A DNA stretch of 64,000 bases from Oleiagrimonas citrea (GCF_012395255.1 NZ_JAAZQD010000006.1:1-64000), one strand, 5' to 3'; numbered from the stretch's first letter, positions 9,861-19,098 are shown. Notes: generated by a model not told the origin, from the sequence alone. Numbers and translations are program-made.

Positions 9861-11372
9861 CTAGACCTTCACGGCGCAATGCCGGTCGATGAAGGCCTGG
9901 TGTGGGGGCATCAGGCCGACGCAGCTGTCGATCACCTTGGCCGCACCGTCCATGAGCTGGCGCAGGTCGGCCTCAGGCAGCTGATCGACCAGCGGGTGGT
10001 AGCTGCGCGGCATCAGGCCCTGACCGATCATCACCTGCACCCAGCTGACTTCGGCGAACATCTCTTCGGCGGTGCGGAAGAATCGGCCACTGTCGCGGAA
10101 CAGCTCGATCTTTTCCCGCAGCGTGTCGGGGATGGACATCGTCCGGCAGTCGTTCCAGAACGCGCTGTCGTCGCGCTCGGTCAGCTTGTAGTGCAAGATC
10201 AGGAAATCGCGGATGCGCTCGAACTCGAACTGCGCCTGGGCGTTGTACTCGTCGATCAGCACCGGGCTGAAACCGGCTCTCGGGAACAGGTTCAACAGCC
10301 GCGCGATGCCCGACTGGATGAGGAAGATGGAGGTCGATTCCAGCGGCTCCATGAAACCGCTGGAAAGACCCAGCGCGACCACGTTCTTGTTCCAGAACTT
10401 GCGCCGCATGCCGGTCACGAAACGCAGCACGCGGGGATCGCCCAGCGGCTTGCCGTCGAGATGCGCCAGCAGGGTGGCCGCCGCCTCGTCATCGCTGAGA
10501 TGCGGGCTCGCGTACACGTAGCCGTTGCCGATACGGTGCTGCAGCGGAATGCGCCACTGCCAGCCGGCCTTGCGCGCGGTGGCGCGCGTGAACGGCGGCG
10601 GATCGCCGGCGCTCTCGCAGCCCACGGCCACGGCACGATCGCAGGGCAGCCAATGCGTGTAGTCGATGTAGCCGGTCTTCAGGGTCTGCTCGATGAGCAG
10701 GCCGCGGAAGCCGGAGCAGTCGATGAACAGATCGCCGGCGATCGTCTCGCCGCTTTCCAGCACCACCGATTCGACGAAGCCGCTTTCCGCATGCTGTCGC
10801 ACTTCGGCAACGCGACCCTCCGTGCGCTGCACGCCGCGTTTTTCAGCGTATCCGCGCAGGAAGCGGGCATAGCTGCCTGCATCGAAGTGGTAAGCATAGG
10901 GAATGTCGGCCAGCGGCGAATGCGCCGGCGCATCCTGGGCCGAGGTCATGAACTTGCCGCGCGGCGCCGCAGCAGTGTGGATTGCATACGCACCGAGATC
11001 GGCGGCGATGCCCTTCTGGCGCGCCTTGATCCAGTACTGGTGGAACGGCAGCAGCCCGACCTTGTGACCGAGACTGCCGAAACCATGGATATAGGAATCA
11101 CCGAGGCGTCCCCAATCGTTGAACTGGATGCCGAGCTTGAAGGTGCCCGAGGTGTTGCGCACGAACTCGACGTCACCGACGCCAAGCAGATCGTTGAACA
11201 GCTTCAGATGCGGCACCGTGGCTTCGCCGACACCGACCGTGCCGATGGCCTCGGATTCGACCAGGCGTACCGAGACCTGGGATCCCAGCACCTTGGCGAA
11301 GGCCGCCGCGGCCATCCAGCCCGCTGTGCCACCGCCGACGATCACGATGTTCTCGATGTGTCGGTCGCTCAT
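9861..11372 (-). CDS. Flavin-dependent tryptophan-halogenase family protein
   Basis: A 503-residue flavoprotein of the PrnA/RebH-like halogenase family. Visible hallmarks are the FAD-binding IVIVGGGTAGWMAAAAF at the N-terminus, VGEATVP, a lysine in FKLGIQFNDWG that fits the catalytic Lys79 of PrnA, and the diagnostic WxWxIP as WQWRIP. A complete active-site set suggests a working enzyme. The ATG at 11372 is preferred to a GTG five codons upstream. Such genes sit beside TonB receptors in xanthomonads and caulobacters without a known natural substrate. Here it lies between a receptor gene and a glycoside hydrolase gene, so a role in carbohydrate or aryl-glucoside use is possible but unproven. 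Confidence 0.9.
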   Translation of the reverse strand: MSDRHIENIVIVGGGTAGWMAAAAFAKVLGSQVSVRLVESEAIGTVGVGEATVPHLKLFNDLLGVGDVEFVRNTSGTFKLGIQFNDWGRLGDSYIHGFGSLGHKVGLLPFHQYWIKARQKGIAADLGAYAIHTAAAPRGKFMTSAQDAPAHSPLADIPYAYHFDAGSYARFLRGYAEKRGVQRTEGRVAEVRQHAESGFVESVVLESGETIAGDLFIDCSGFRGLLIEQTLKTGYIDYTHWLPCDRAVAVGCESAGDPPPFTRATARKAGWQWRIPLQHRIGNGYVYASPHLSDDEAAATLLAHLDGKPLGDPRVLRFVTGMRRKFWNKNVVALGLSSGFMEPLESTSIFLIQSGIARLLNLFPRAGFSPVLIDEYNAQAQFEFERIRDFLILHYKLTERDDSAFWNDCRTMSIPDTLREKIELFRDSGRFFRTAEEMFAEVSWVQVMIGQGLMPRSYHPLVDQLPEADLRQLMDGAAKVIDSCVGLMPPHQAFIDRHCAVKV

Positions 11373-11476
11373 GAAAGACGTCGCCACGACGTGTCGATGG
11401 GTTCAAAGCATGCCGCACGGGTGCCCCGGAGGACACCCGCCGTCTTGCCTACAGCTTGTCGCCCGCCCGGAAAAGC

Positions 11477-11508
11477 CGGTGGGATGGGCGGGGAGCCGCA
11501 TCCCACCG
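11477..11508 (-). terminator. Hairpin between TonB receptor and halogenase genes (possible partial terminator)
   Basis: CGGTGGGATG (11477-11486) and CATCCCACCG (11499-11508) form a perfect 10-bp stem with a 12-base GC-rich loop, 14 bases after the receptor stop. On the minus strand it is followed by GCTTTTCC, only four T. It could reduce read-through so that the receptor is made in excess over the enzymes, or protect the 3' end of the receptor mRNA. Confidence 0.5.
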
Positions 11509-11521
11509 CCGGGGGGATCGA

Positions 11522-14500
11522 TCAGAACCGTGCGCCGATCTCGAACTTCACGGTGCGCGGGTAGTACTGGATGTTTCCTGACGTGTTGTAGACCGCTGCC
11601 TCGTTGCCCGGACCGCCCGTCAGGTTGGTCTGGGTGTCGACCAGGTTCTTCCAGTTGAACACGTTGATCAGGTCGAAGCGTGCGTACATCGTCACGCCGT
11701 GACCGACATTGAAGTTCTTGGTCGCCTGGAAGTCGACGTCGCGGTAGCCCCAGATCTTGCCGCCGACCAGGAACCGACCTTGGCCCTGCGGCTTGATAGC
11801 CACGGTGTGGCAGTAGCTGCCGTTGTCGAACGTGACGCCATTCGGGAACTGTGCGTTCGGGAAGTAACAGGCGTTGGAGTTGAGCGGCGTGGGCGTGGCC
11901 AGGGTCAGCTTGGCGCCCAGCACGATGCCCCACGGACCGCTGAACGTACCGGTGGCCACGATGCGATGTTTCGGCGCCGCATTGGAGGTCACGAACGGAT
12001 AGTCCTGGATCGTGGCGTAGTCGAACGAGTAGTGCTCGGTGACGCTGCGGTTCTGGTGCGCGTTGGTCATCGTGTAGGCGAACGTCGCGCCCCAGCCGGA
12101 CTGCTTGGTGTACGGCTTCTGCGCCGAGACCAGAATCTCGTTGTTGCGGGTCTCGATGCCGTTCGTGCCCAGGATCAGGCTGCCGAAGCCCGGCACGCCG
12201 TCACCCCAGGGCTGACTGTGGTTCTGGAAGAAGTCGCCGTTCGGATAACGATTGCCCAGGATGAACGCGAATCCGTTGTGGTACTGGACGCGGGTGAAGG
12301 TGACGTCGGTCTGCCAGTCGCCGATCTTGTTCGACATGCCCAGGCTGGCCTGATCGGAGTAGGGCACCTTCAGATTGTTGTTGAGCAGATCAACCTCGCC
12401 GCCGTTACCAGCCTGCACCAGCGCCTGCAGCCCGGCCAGGCTGGCGTAGCTCGGATCCCATGCGTAGCAGGGCGTACCGTTGTTCAGACACTGCCCGTTG
12501 TTGGGGTTCTGGAAGTACACGGTGAACTGCGGCAGCGCGGACTTGGTGGTCTCCAGCTGCAGATAGTTGTACAGGTTGCGGTCGTAGGAACGACCCCAGC
12601 CGCCATGAAACACGTGCGCCTCGTCACCGAACATGTCGTACGAGAAGCCCAGTCGCGGCTGCCACTCGTTCTTCTTGTTGGAACGCTGATGGCCGTTGCT
12701 GATGTAGTCGTTGACGTTGATGCCGCCGCGGGCCAGCGCCTGCGCATAGGTCTCGCCTTCATACGGCGTGCCCACGGCATACGGGTTGGTGCCCTGCAAA
12801 GCGGCCACCACGTTGGGCGGCGTCACGAAGCCGGTGTACGACGGATTGTCCTCGTAGTCCCAGCGAATGCCGAGGTTCACCTGCAGCTTGTCGGTGACGT
12901 CCCAGTCGTCCTGGATGTACGCGCCGTACTGCTTGTCCTTGGTGGTGACGACCGGAGCCAGGCTGCCCAGGCCGGTGACCGGCTTGGTGAAGAACGCCTT
13001 GTAGGGCAGGCTGTCCGTGCCGCTCGAGGTCACGTTGTAGTAGTACTGCGGGTTGATGTCGGAAGCGTCGGCCGCCGTCAGCGTCAGGTCGCGGTAGGTC
13101 ACGCCCATCTTCACGACGTGGTTGCCGGCCCACTCCAGATCGTTCAGCGTCAGGTCGTCCTTGAACGTCCAGCCCTTCTGACCCTTGTTCTGTGCCGCCA
13201 GCGGCGAAGCCGGGCCGGTGTCGATGATCTGCGCGTTGTTGGCGTCGCCATAGGTGTAGATGGCGCCGTTGCCCAGATTCAGCGGCGTCGGCTGGAAGAA
13301 CGTGCTCTGGTGCGAGACGGTCATCTCGTTGTACCAGGCGTCCGCACTGTGCGCCCACTTCAGGGCATAGCGCTTGTCGTCGTTGATCTGGTTCACGCCC
13401 GCCGAGGCGGCGGTGCCATTGCCGATGCCGCTGTTGGTGTGCTCCTTGCGCACGCGCGCGGTCAGCTCGAAGCGATCGCGGTCGGTCGGCTCCCAGTCGA
13501 TCTTGCCGAAGTACAGGTTCTCCTGGAACGGGTTGTTGGCCGGGCCGAACTGCGCCTGCACGTCAGCCGGCAGGTACTGCACCGCGGTCGCGGTCGTGTC
13601 GGGCGGCGTGACGGCGGTCGGCGAATTGAAGCGCTTGCCTTCATAAGTGAAGAAGAAGTGCATCTTGTCCTTGATGATCGGACCGCCGACAGCCACGCCG
13701 TATTCCTTCTCCTGCGACGTCGTCTTCTTGTTCTTCGCGTTCTCGGCCGGCGTGCGCGCGCGGAACTTGTCGCTGGTGTAGCGGCTGAAGACCTCACCAT
13801 GGAACTCGTTGGTGCCGGACTTGGTCACCGAGGTCACGGCGGCGCTGGTCACCTGGTCGTACTCCGCCTTGTAGTTGGAGGTGATGACCTTGTACTCGCC
13901 GATGGCCAGCTGCGGGAACGGGTTGCCCTGGCTGGCGTTCTGGCCGGCGATGCCGCCGCCCATCACGTAGCTCTTCTGGCTGATGCCGTCGATGTAGACG
14001 TTGACGCCGTTGGGGCTCTGCGCACCGCCCTGCAGGGAGGTATTCTTCGACGTGCCGGCGACGGAGAACTGCATGCCCGGCACGATGTCCGCGAATTCGA
14101 GGAAGTTACGCGAGGCCTGCGGCAGACTCTGGATCTGCTGCTGGGTGATGGTCGTGCCGACTTCGGACGTCTTCACTTCCGGCAGGTTGATCGCACTGAC
14201 CTGCACCGCGCCCAGCTCGGTGGCGTTGGCCGTGCTCGGCGTCTTGGACGCGCCGTTCTTGGGGAAATTCAACGAGGTCGTGGAGGCCACCGACAAGGTC
14301 AGCGTGCGTCCCGTGCCGGGACCGGCGTCGATCTGGTACGTGCCCGGCGGCAGGCCCACCAGCGCGTAGTGCCCGTCCGCATTGACCTGGGTACGACGCG
14401 TAGTGCCGGTGGCGACGTTGAACGCCGTCACGGTCGCGTTCGGCGGACCGTCGCCGCGCACAGTGGCATTGACGCTTTGCGCCCAGACCGCAGTCGGCGC

Positions 14501-14608
14501 AGCGACCGACGCCGCCACGGAGGCGGCGATCAGGCTCGCGATCATCCGGCGCTTCAGGCGCATGGTCGCCGCTTGGGAACGGCCTTGGAACTTGCTTGAA
14601 CGTTGCAT
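11522..14608 (-). CDS. TonB-dependent outer-membrane receptor, Oar-like with carboxypeptidase-regulatory domain
   Basis: A 1028-residue outer-membrane receptor. The order is a signal peptide (ending about APTAVWAQ), a carboxypeptidase-regulatory-like beta-sandwich (NATVRGDGPPNATVTAF to LPPGTYQIDAGPG, about residues 35-95), a plug domain (ITQQQIQSLPQASRNFLEF, then VNVYIDGISQKSYV), and a long beta-barrel ending in the C-terminal aromatic of EIGARF. Start 14608 is supported by GGAG about 8 bases upstream; a 10-residue extension exists but overlaps the LacI gene. It should import a carbohydrate with TonB/ExbBD energy. It lies directly after the LacI regulator gene and leads the metabolic part of the operon. 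Confidence 0.95.
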   Translation of the reverse strand: MQRSSKFQGRSQAATMRLKRRMIASLIAASVAASVAAPTAVWAQSVNATVRGDGPPNATVTAFNVATGTTRRTQVNADGHYALVGLPPGTYQIDAGPGTGRTLTLSVASTTSLNFPKNGASKTPSTANATELGAVQVSAINLPEVKTSEVGTTITQQQIQSLPQASRNFLEFADIVPGMQFSVAGTSKNTSLQGGAQSPNGVNVYIDGISQKSYVMGGGIAGQNASQGNPFPQLAIGEYKVITSNYKAEYDQVTSAAVTSVTKSGTNEFHGEVFSRYTSDKFRARTPAENAKNKKTTSQEKEYGVAVGGPIIKDKMHFFFTYEGKRFNSPTAVTPPDTTATAVQYLPADVQAQFGPANNPFQENLYFGKIDWEPTDRDRFELTARVRKEHTNSGIGNGTAASAGVNQINDDKRYALKWAHSADAWYNEMTVSHQSTFFQPTPLNLGNGAIYTYGDANNAQIIDTGPASPLAAQNKGQKGWTFKDDLTLNDLEWAGNHVVKMGVTYRDLTLTAADASDINPQYYYNVTSSGTDSLPYKAFFTKPVTGLGSLAPVVTTKDKQYGAYIQDDWDVTDKLQVNLGIRWDYEDNPSYTGFVTPPNVVAALQGTNPYAVGTPYEGETYAQALARGGINVNDYISNGHQRSNKKNEWQPRLGFSYDMFGDEAHVFHGGWGRSYDRNLYNYLQLETTKSALPQFTVYFQNPNNGQCLNNGTPCYAWDPSYASLAGLQALVQAGNGGEVDLLNNNLKVPYSDQASLGMSNKIGDWQTDVTFTRVQYHNGFAFILGNRYPNGDFFQNHSQPWGDGVPGFGSLILGTNGIETRNNEILVSAQKPYTKQSGWGATFAYTMTNAHQNRSVTEHYSFDYATIQDYPFVTSNAAPKHRIVATGTFSGPWGIVLGAKLTLATPTPLNSNACYFPNAQFPNGVTFDNGSYCHTVAIKPQGQGRFLVGGKIWGYRDVDFQATKNFNVGHGVTMYARFDLINVFNWKNLVDTQTNLTGGPGNEAAVYNTSGNIQYYPRTVKFEIGARF

Positions 14609-14621
14609 GGTGGGGTCTCCC

Positions 14622-15662
14622 TCAAACTTTGCTTGCATGAGCGGTCTTTCGCCGCGTCTCGTGTGCGCCGGTTCCGCTGGACGCGCGCAGCACCAGCTCG
14701 GACTGAAGCGTCTTCTCGCGCTCTGCGTCCGTGTTGGGTTCCTCGATGGCCTGCACCAGACGCGCCAGCGCCTGTTCGCCCAGCTCGGCGATGTGCACGC
14801 GCACCGTGGTCAACTTCGGCGTGATGTAACGCGCCAGCGGAATGTCATCGAAGCCCGCCAGCGCGATGTCCTCGGGGACACGCAATCCTGCTTCGTGCAA
14901 GGCGGACAGGCAGCCGATCGCCATCATGTCGTTGGCTGCGAATACAGCATCGGGGCGTTGCTCCAGTTGCAGCAGATGCTGTCCTGCCAGGTAGCCTGAG
15001 TTGTCCGTGAACTCGCCCTCCAGAATCTGGACGGGCACTCCGGGCAGGAGCGCGGCCATCGCATCGCGATAGCCGTGCAGTCGGTTCTGGGCCTCGAAGT
15101 TGTCTTCGGGGCCGCTGATGAATGCAATGTGCCGATGGCCCAGCGAGGCCAGGTGCTCGACCATGGCGTACGCGCCGGCGTGGTTGTCCACGCTCATTGC
15201 CATGCAGTTTTCCGGCGTGTGCGGCGTGTTGATGAGCACGGTGGGCAGGGCCGGCGGAAGGTTGTCGGCGAGGAAGTCGGCATTGGCGTACGGCGACATC
15301 ACCAGCAGGCCGTCCACCTTTCCGCGCATGGTGCGCAGCGCGGCCGCAGCCTCGTCGGCGTCGCCGTGTGAACTGGACACCAGCAGATGCAGTCCGCGGG
15401 CGCGGGCCGCAATGTCGATGCCGCGGATCAACTCGGAGAAGAACTCGCCGTGCAGGTCAGGCAGCAGCGCGCCGAGCGTGTGCGTACGACGGGTGATCAG
15501 ACTGCGCGCAGCGCCGTTGGGCATGTAGCGCAGACGGCGCACCGCGGCGAGGATGCGCTTGCGCGTTTCCTCGTTGACATTGTCGCGTCCGTTGAGGACC
15601 CGCGACACGGATGCCACGGATACATTGGCCGCTTTCGCAACGTCTTTGATCGTGACCGACAT
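14622..15662 (-). CDS. LacI-family transcriptional regulator of the sugar operon
   Basis: A 346-residue repressor with an N-terminal helix-turn-helix (MSVTIKDVAKAANVSVASVS, then RVLNG) and a periplasmic-binding-protein-like sensor domain (LGALLPDLHGEFFSELI, FAANDMMAIGCL, GFDDIPLARYITPKLTTV). The start at 15662 gives the standard LacI N-terminus; the 22 residues before it are not conserved-looking. The gene is first in the operon, 13 bases before the receptor gene. A 14-bp palindrome with a central CG lies 40 bases upstream, over the predicted transcription start. It therefore probably represses itself and everything downstream until an oligosaccharide binds. Confidence 0.94.
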   Translation of the reverse strand: MSVTIKDVAKAANVSVASVSRVLNGRDNVNEETRKRILAAVRRLRYMPNGAARSLITRRTHTLGALLPDLHGEFFSELIRGIDIAARARGLHLLVSSSHGDADEAAAALRTMRGKVDGLLVMSPYANADFLADNLPPALPTVLINTPHTPENCMAMSVDNHAGAYAMVEHLASLGHRHIAFISGPEDNFEAQNRLHGYRDAMAALLPGVPVQILEGEFTDNSGYLAGQHLLQLEQRPDAVFAANDMMAIGCLSALHEAGLRVPEDIALAGFDDIPLARYITPKLTTVRVHIAELGEQALARLVQAIEEPNTDAEREKTLQSELVLRASSGTGAHETRRKTAHASKV

Positions 15663-15701
15663 GTCGGTACGCCCACCCCTCGGTTGATAGACGGGCGCAA
15701 C

Positions 15702-15715
15702 TGTAAACGTTTTCA
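15702..15715. promoter_or_regulatory. LacI-type operator
   Basis: TGTAAACGTTTTCA is a near-perfect palindrome: its reverse complement TGAAAACGTTTACA differs at two positions. The central CG and AAACGTTT core are typical of LacI/GalR-family sites. It overlaps the predicted +1 of the minus-strand promoter at 15722-15750, an ideal repressing position. Confidence 0.75.
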
Positions 15716-15721
15716 TAATCC

Positions 15722-15750
15722 ATTGCAAAGCCTTTCCGGAGGCTTTTCAA
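15722..15750 (-). promoter_or_regulatory. Predicted sigma-70 promoter of the LacI-led operon
   Basis: Read on the minus strand: TTGAAA (-35, 15750-15745), a 17-base spacer, then TGCAAT (-10, 15727-15722). The start point would be near 15715, on the operator. The spacer holds a second inverted repeat, AAAGCCT and AGGCTTT (15727-15733 and 15740-15746). Confidence 0.5.
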
Positions 15751-15861
15751 AGCGACCGCATCCCCCCATGACTCATGGCATGGACGAAGCCGCGCATCGT
15801 GCCGGTCCGGCGCATTTCACGATGGTGACGCGGACGTCCGCAGTGTCCGACCGCGTGCATC

Positions 15862-15898
15862 TGTCCGTCCGCGGACATTTGCATGCAGCGACATGCAA
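15862..15898. promoter_or_regulatory. Two inverted repeats, possible enhancer for the sigma-54 promoter
   Basis: TGTCCG/CGGACA (15862-15867 and 15872-15877, 4-base gap) and TTGCATG/CATGCAA (15879-15885 and 15892-15898, 6-base gap) are both perfect. They lie roughly 70-110 bases upstream of the start point expected from the sigma-54 site, where bacterial enhancer-binding proteins usually bind. The dyads could instead belong to the divergent LacI operon. Confidence 0.45.
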
Positions 15899-15943
15899 TC
15901 TGACAAATACCATGAAATCAGCAGTTTGAACATCACTACATGC

Positions 15944-15960
15944 TTGGCACGCGACTTGCG
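15944..15960 (+). promoter_or_regulatory. Sigma-54 (RpoN) promoter
   Basis: TTGGCACGCGACTTGCG matches the consensus TGGCACG-N4-TTGC exactly in both elements, with GG at 15946-15947 (-24) and GC at 15958-15959 (-12) correctly spaced. Transcription would start near 15971, about 37 bases before the 70-residue gene at 16008. Confidence 0.75.
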
Positions 15961-16007
15961 AGTGTATCCATGCAGGGACTCCCCCCTTCGCTGTATGGAG
16001 AACACTC

Positions 16008-16220
16008 ATGAAATTCGAAAGCTTCCTGTTACGCGGTCTGTTCATCGTGTGCATGATGTTGTGCGCCGCCACCGTCGGCTCGATGCTGTTCGGCACCTCG
16101 GTCGCATCCCAGGTGGCAGGACAGACCTCCGACCAGGCCCGCGTGGTCGACGCCAGCGCGATCACCCCGCTGGCCTGCCCGCTGCTGCCGGACGGCGTGC
16201 TGTGCGTCCGCGCCAACTGA
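16008..16220 (+). CDS. Small exported or membrane-anchored hypothetical protein (70 aa)
   Basis: The ATG at 16008 has GGAG 7 bases upstream. Residues about 8-33 are hydrophobic ([20 protein letters not shown]), followed by a short polar tail with two cysteines in [15 protein letters not shown], which might form a disulfide in the periplasm. I do not recognise the family. Its strongest feature is the near-perfect sigma-54 promoter in front of it, with two inverted repeats further upstream, so it is probably made under a specific signal. It ends 31 bases before trmL, which may be partly co-transcribed. Sigma-54 in xanthomonads serves nitrogen, motility and surface functions; which applies here is unknown. 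Confidence 0.7.
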   Translation: MKFESFLLRGLFIVCMMLCAATVGSMLFGTSVASQVAGQTSDQARVVDASAITPLACPLLPDGVLCVRAN

Positions 16221-16251
16221 CGCGGGCTGCCACGGCGGCGATAATGGATGG

Positions 16252-16716
16252 ATGCTGCACGTCATCCTCCACAGCCCAGAAATCCCGCCGAACACCGGCA
16301 ACGTCATCCGTCTATGCGCCAATACCGGTGCGTCGCTGCACTTGATCCGTCCACTCGGTTTCGAACTGGACGACAAGCGCCTGCGACGCGCCGGTCTCGA
16401 CTATCACGAGTACGCCTCGCTGCGCGTGCACGACGATCTCGACGCCTGCCTCGACGCGCTGCGCGCTCCGCGCGTCTTCGCCCTGACCACGCGCGCCACG
16501 CGCTCGCCCTACACCACCGCGTTCGCCGATGGCGATGCGCTGCTGTTCGGACGCGAGACCGCCGGACTGCCCGACAACGTGCTCGAGCGCCTGCCCGAAG
16601 CCCAGCGCCTGCGGCTGCCGATGCAGGCCGACAGCCGCAGCCTGAACCTTTCGAATGCGGTCGCTGTGACCGTGTTCGAAGCGTGGCGGCAACTCGGCTT
16701 TCCCGGTGCGGCGTGA
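16252..16716 (+). CDS. trmL: tRNA (cytidine/uridine-34-2'-O)-methyltransferase TrmL
   Basis: A 154-residue SPOUT methyltransferase, full length for TrmL. Family motifs are [16 protein letters not shown] near the N-terminus, [11 protein letters not shown] in the middle and the knot-forming [15 protein letters not shown] at the C-terminus, which bind S-adenosylmethionine. It methylates the wobble-base ribose of tRNA-Leu isoacceptors in the cytoplasm. It stands just upstream of ubiJ-ubiB with no obvious functional link. Confidence 0.95.
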   Translation: MLHVILHSPEIPPNTGNVIRLCANTGASLHLIRPLGFELDDKRLRRAGLDYHEYASLRVHDDLDACLDALRAPRVFALTTRATRSPYTTAFADGDALLFGRETAGLPDNVLERLPEAQRLRLPMQADSRSLNLSNAVAVTVFEAWRQLGFPGAA

Positions 16717-16756
16717 CGCCACGCGGACAGCACGCGGCAACGGGTACAATCGGCGC

Positions 16757-17410
16757 ATGAACGAAGCCTCACCGCTGCTGCCGCGACCGATGCGCAAGCT
16801 CGCCGGTCGCGCCCTGGAAAGCGCGCTGAACCGCGCCGTCGATCTCGATCCGGAGACGCACGAACGCGTGTGCGCGCTGGAAGGACGGCGCGTGATCGTG
16901 CACATGCGCGGCCCGGAACTGACACTCTCCGTGCATGTCGAGGACGGTCGTCTGCGCGTCGGTCCCGCACCGGAAACCCCGGACGCCGCACCCGCACTGC
17001 GCGTGACCGCCAGTCCGGGCAGTCTGCTGGCCATGGCGGCGCAGCGCGGCGAGGACGGCATCGCGCCGGGCAAGGTCGAGATTGCCGGCGACGCCGGCCT
17101 CGCGCGCCAGCTCGAGAAGCTCGCGCGCGGCTATGCGCCGGACGTCGAAGAAGCCTTCGCGCAACGTTTCGGCGATATGCTCGGCGTGCCACTGGCGCGC
17201 ACCCTGCAACGCGGTGTAACGCATCTGCGCCGTGGCGCGAAGCACGCCGTGGAAGACTCCGCCGACTGGCTGCGCGAGGAATCGCGCCTGGCCATCGCGC
17301 CCGCGGAAATGGATGACTTCCTCGACGACGTCGATGCCCTGCGCGAACGCGCCGAGCGCCTCGACGCGCGCCTGAAGCGCCTGTCCCGCACGCTGGAGCC
17401 GAACGCATGA
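16757..17410 (+). CDS. ubiJ: Ubiquinone biosynthesis accessory factor UbiJ
   Basis: A 217-residue SCP2-like lipid-binding protein. The SCP2 fold spans about residues 15-115 ([20 protein letters not shown] to [17 protein letters not shown]), and the C-terminal half is helical ([20 protein letters not shown]). UbiJ organises the soluble Ubi complex and probably holds the polyprenyl intermediates. The ATG at 16757 gives the family-like N-terminus [11 protein letters not shown]. The stop overlaps the ubiB start by four bases (ATGA), as in many ubiJ-ubiB pairs. UbiK, its usual partner, is encoded at 38989-39246. Confidence 0.92.
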   Translation: MNEASPLLPRPMRKLAGRALESALNRAVDLDPETHERVCALEGRRVIVHMRGPELTLSVHVEDGRLRVGPAPETPDAAPALRVTASPGSLLAMAAQRGEDGIAPGKVEIAGDAGLARQLEKLARGYAPDVEEAFAQRFGDMLGVPLARTLQRGVTHLRRGAKHAVEDSADWLREESRLAIAPAEMDDFLDDVDALRERAERLDARLKRLSRTLEPNA

Positions 17411-19053
17411 CGCCGCTCCGTCTTGCCCCGCGGCTGCTGCGCGTGGCCAGCGTGCTGCTGCGGTATCGCCTCGACGAGCTGGTCGACGCCGCACACCTGT
17501 TTCGCCCGCTGAAACTGATCCGCGCGGTACTGCCGCGCGCCCGTGCCGACGTGCGCGATCTGCCGCGTGGCGCGCGCCTGCGCATGGCCATGAACGAGCT
17601 GGGACCGATCTTCGTCAAGGCCGGACAGGTGCTGTCCACGCGCCGCGACCTGATCCCCGAGGACATCGCCGACGAACTGGCATCCTTGCAGGATCAGGTA
17701 CCGCCGTTCCCCGGCACCGAAGCGCGCGCCATCGTCGAAGCATCGCTGGGCCATCCGATCACCGAACGCTTCGCCCGATTTGACGAGGAGCCGCTGGCCT
17801 CGGCCTCGATCGCCCAGGTGCACGCGGCGGAACTGCACGACGGCACCAGCGTGGTGGTCAAGGTACTGCGCCCGGGCATCGACCAGCGCATCCGCCGCGA
17901 CGTCGACCTGCTGCACGCGCTCGGCGAACTGGCGCAGCGCTGGCACCCCAACGCCGACAAGATCCGGCCGCTGGACGTCGTCGCCGAAATCGAGAAGACG
18001 CTGGAGAACGAACTCGACCTGCAACGCGAGGGCGCCAACGCCAGCCTGCTCGGCCGCAACTTCGAGCACTCCTCGGAACTGAAGGTGCCGGTGGTGTACT
18101 GGGACCATTCCAGCGCCCGCGTGCTAACCCTGGAGCGCGTGCATGGCGTGCCGGCCGACGACGTCGATGCCATCGAAGCCGCCGGCATCGATCGCCGCGC
18201 GCTGGCGGCGATGGGCGTGCGCCTGTTCTACGAGCAGGTGTTCCGCGACAACTTCTTCCACGCCGACGCACACCCCGGCAACATCTGGGTCGACATCTCC
18301 AGCCACGAACCGCGTTTCATCGCGCTGGATTTCGGCATCATGGGCTCGCTGCCCGAAGCCGACCAATACTGGCTGGCGGAGAACTTCATCGCCCTGTTCG
18401 AACGCGACTACCGGCGCATCGCCGAACTGCACCTGGCCGCGGGCTGGATGCCGCGCCACGTGCGCGTGGACGAACTGGAAGCCGCCGTGCGCACGGTGTG
18501 CGAACCGTACTTCACACGCCCACTTTCGCAGATCTCGCTGGCCGAAGTGGTGGCCAAGCTGTTCAACACCGCGCGCCGTTTCGAACTGACCCTGCAGCCG
18601 CAGCTGATCCTGCTGCAGAAGACCCTGCTCAACATCGAGGGCGTGGGTCGCATGCTCGATCCGGAGATCGACATCTGGTCGGTGGCGCACCCGGTGCTCA
18701 AGCGCATCCTTCGCGAGCGCTACAGTCCGCGCCGCGCGCTGCACACGCTGCGCCGCCGTCTGCCGGAGTGGCTGCACGCGGCACCGCGCATGCCCGACCT
18801 GGCACGTGAAATGCTGGAGCAGAGCGTGGCCGGGCAGACGCGCGTGCATTTCGCCTCCGAGGATCTGCAACGCCTGCACGTCGAGGCGCGCCGCTCGCGC
18901 CGACTGCTGGCGGGCGGCCTGATCGGCGCCACGCTGGTGTTCAGCGCGGCGCTGGTCTGGTCGCTGGCGCCGCAGCACGGACCGTGGATTCCCGGTATCG
19001 CCGCCGGCCTCGGGCTACTGGCCTTCGTGCTCAGCTGGCCGCGAGGGCGCTGA
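17407..19053 (+). CDS. ubiB: Ubiquinone biosynthesis regulatory protein kinase-like UbiB
   Basis: A 548-residue UbiB/ADCK atypical kinase, matching E. coli UbiB in length. It has the family KxGQ motif ([16 protein letters not shown]), the conserved [20 protein letters not shown] with the alanine-rich nucleotide loop, VVVKVLRPG, the catalytic [10 protein letters not shown] and the DFG-like LDFGIMG. Two membrane helices end the protein ([19 protein letters not shown] and [18 protein letters not shown]). UbiB ATPase activity is needed for ubiquinone assembly, possibly by extracting lipid precursors from the membrane. Coupled to ubiJ. Confidence 0.96.
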   Translation: MTPLRLAPRLLRVASVLLRYRLDELVDAAHLFRPLKLIRAVLPRARADVRDLPRGARLRMAMNELGPIFVKAGQVLSTRRDLIPEDIADELASLQDQVPPFPGTEARAIVEASLGHPITERFARFDEEPLASASIAQVHAAELHDGTSVVVKVLRPGIDQRIRRDVDLLHALGELAQRWHPNADKIRPLDVVAEIEKTLENELDLQREGANASLLGRNFEHSSELKVPVVYWDHSSARVLTLERVHGVPADDVDAIEAAGIDRRALAAMGVRLFYEQVFRDNFFHADAHPGNIWVDISSHEPRFIALDFGIMGSLPEADQYWLAENFIALFERDYRRIAELHLAAGWMPRHVRVDELEAAVRTVCEPYFTRPLSQISLAEVVAKLFNTARRFELTLQPQLILLQKTLLNIEGVGRMLDPEIDIWSVAHPVLKRILRERYSPRRALHTLRRRLPEWLHAAPRMPDLAREMLEQSVAGQTRVHFASEDLQRLHVEARRSRRLLAGGLIGATLVFSAALVWSLAPQHGPWIPGIAAGLGLLAFVLSWPRGR

Positions 19054-19098
19054 GCGGCTGTCGGCGAACTGCAACGCCTTCCCCGCTACACTGCCCGC

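Noticed and set aside
11699-14599. A 966-codon plus-strand frame opposite the TonB receptor
   Set aside because: It is the antisense of a complete receptor gene; its Val/Arg-rich sequence has no recognisable domain.
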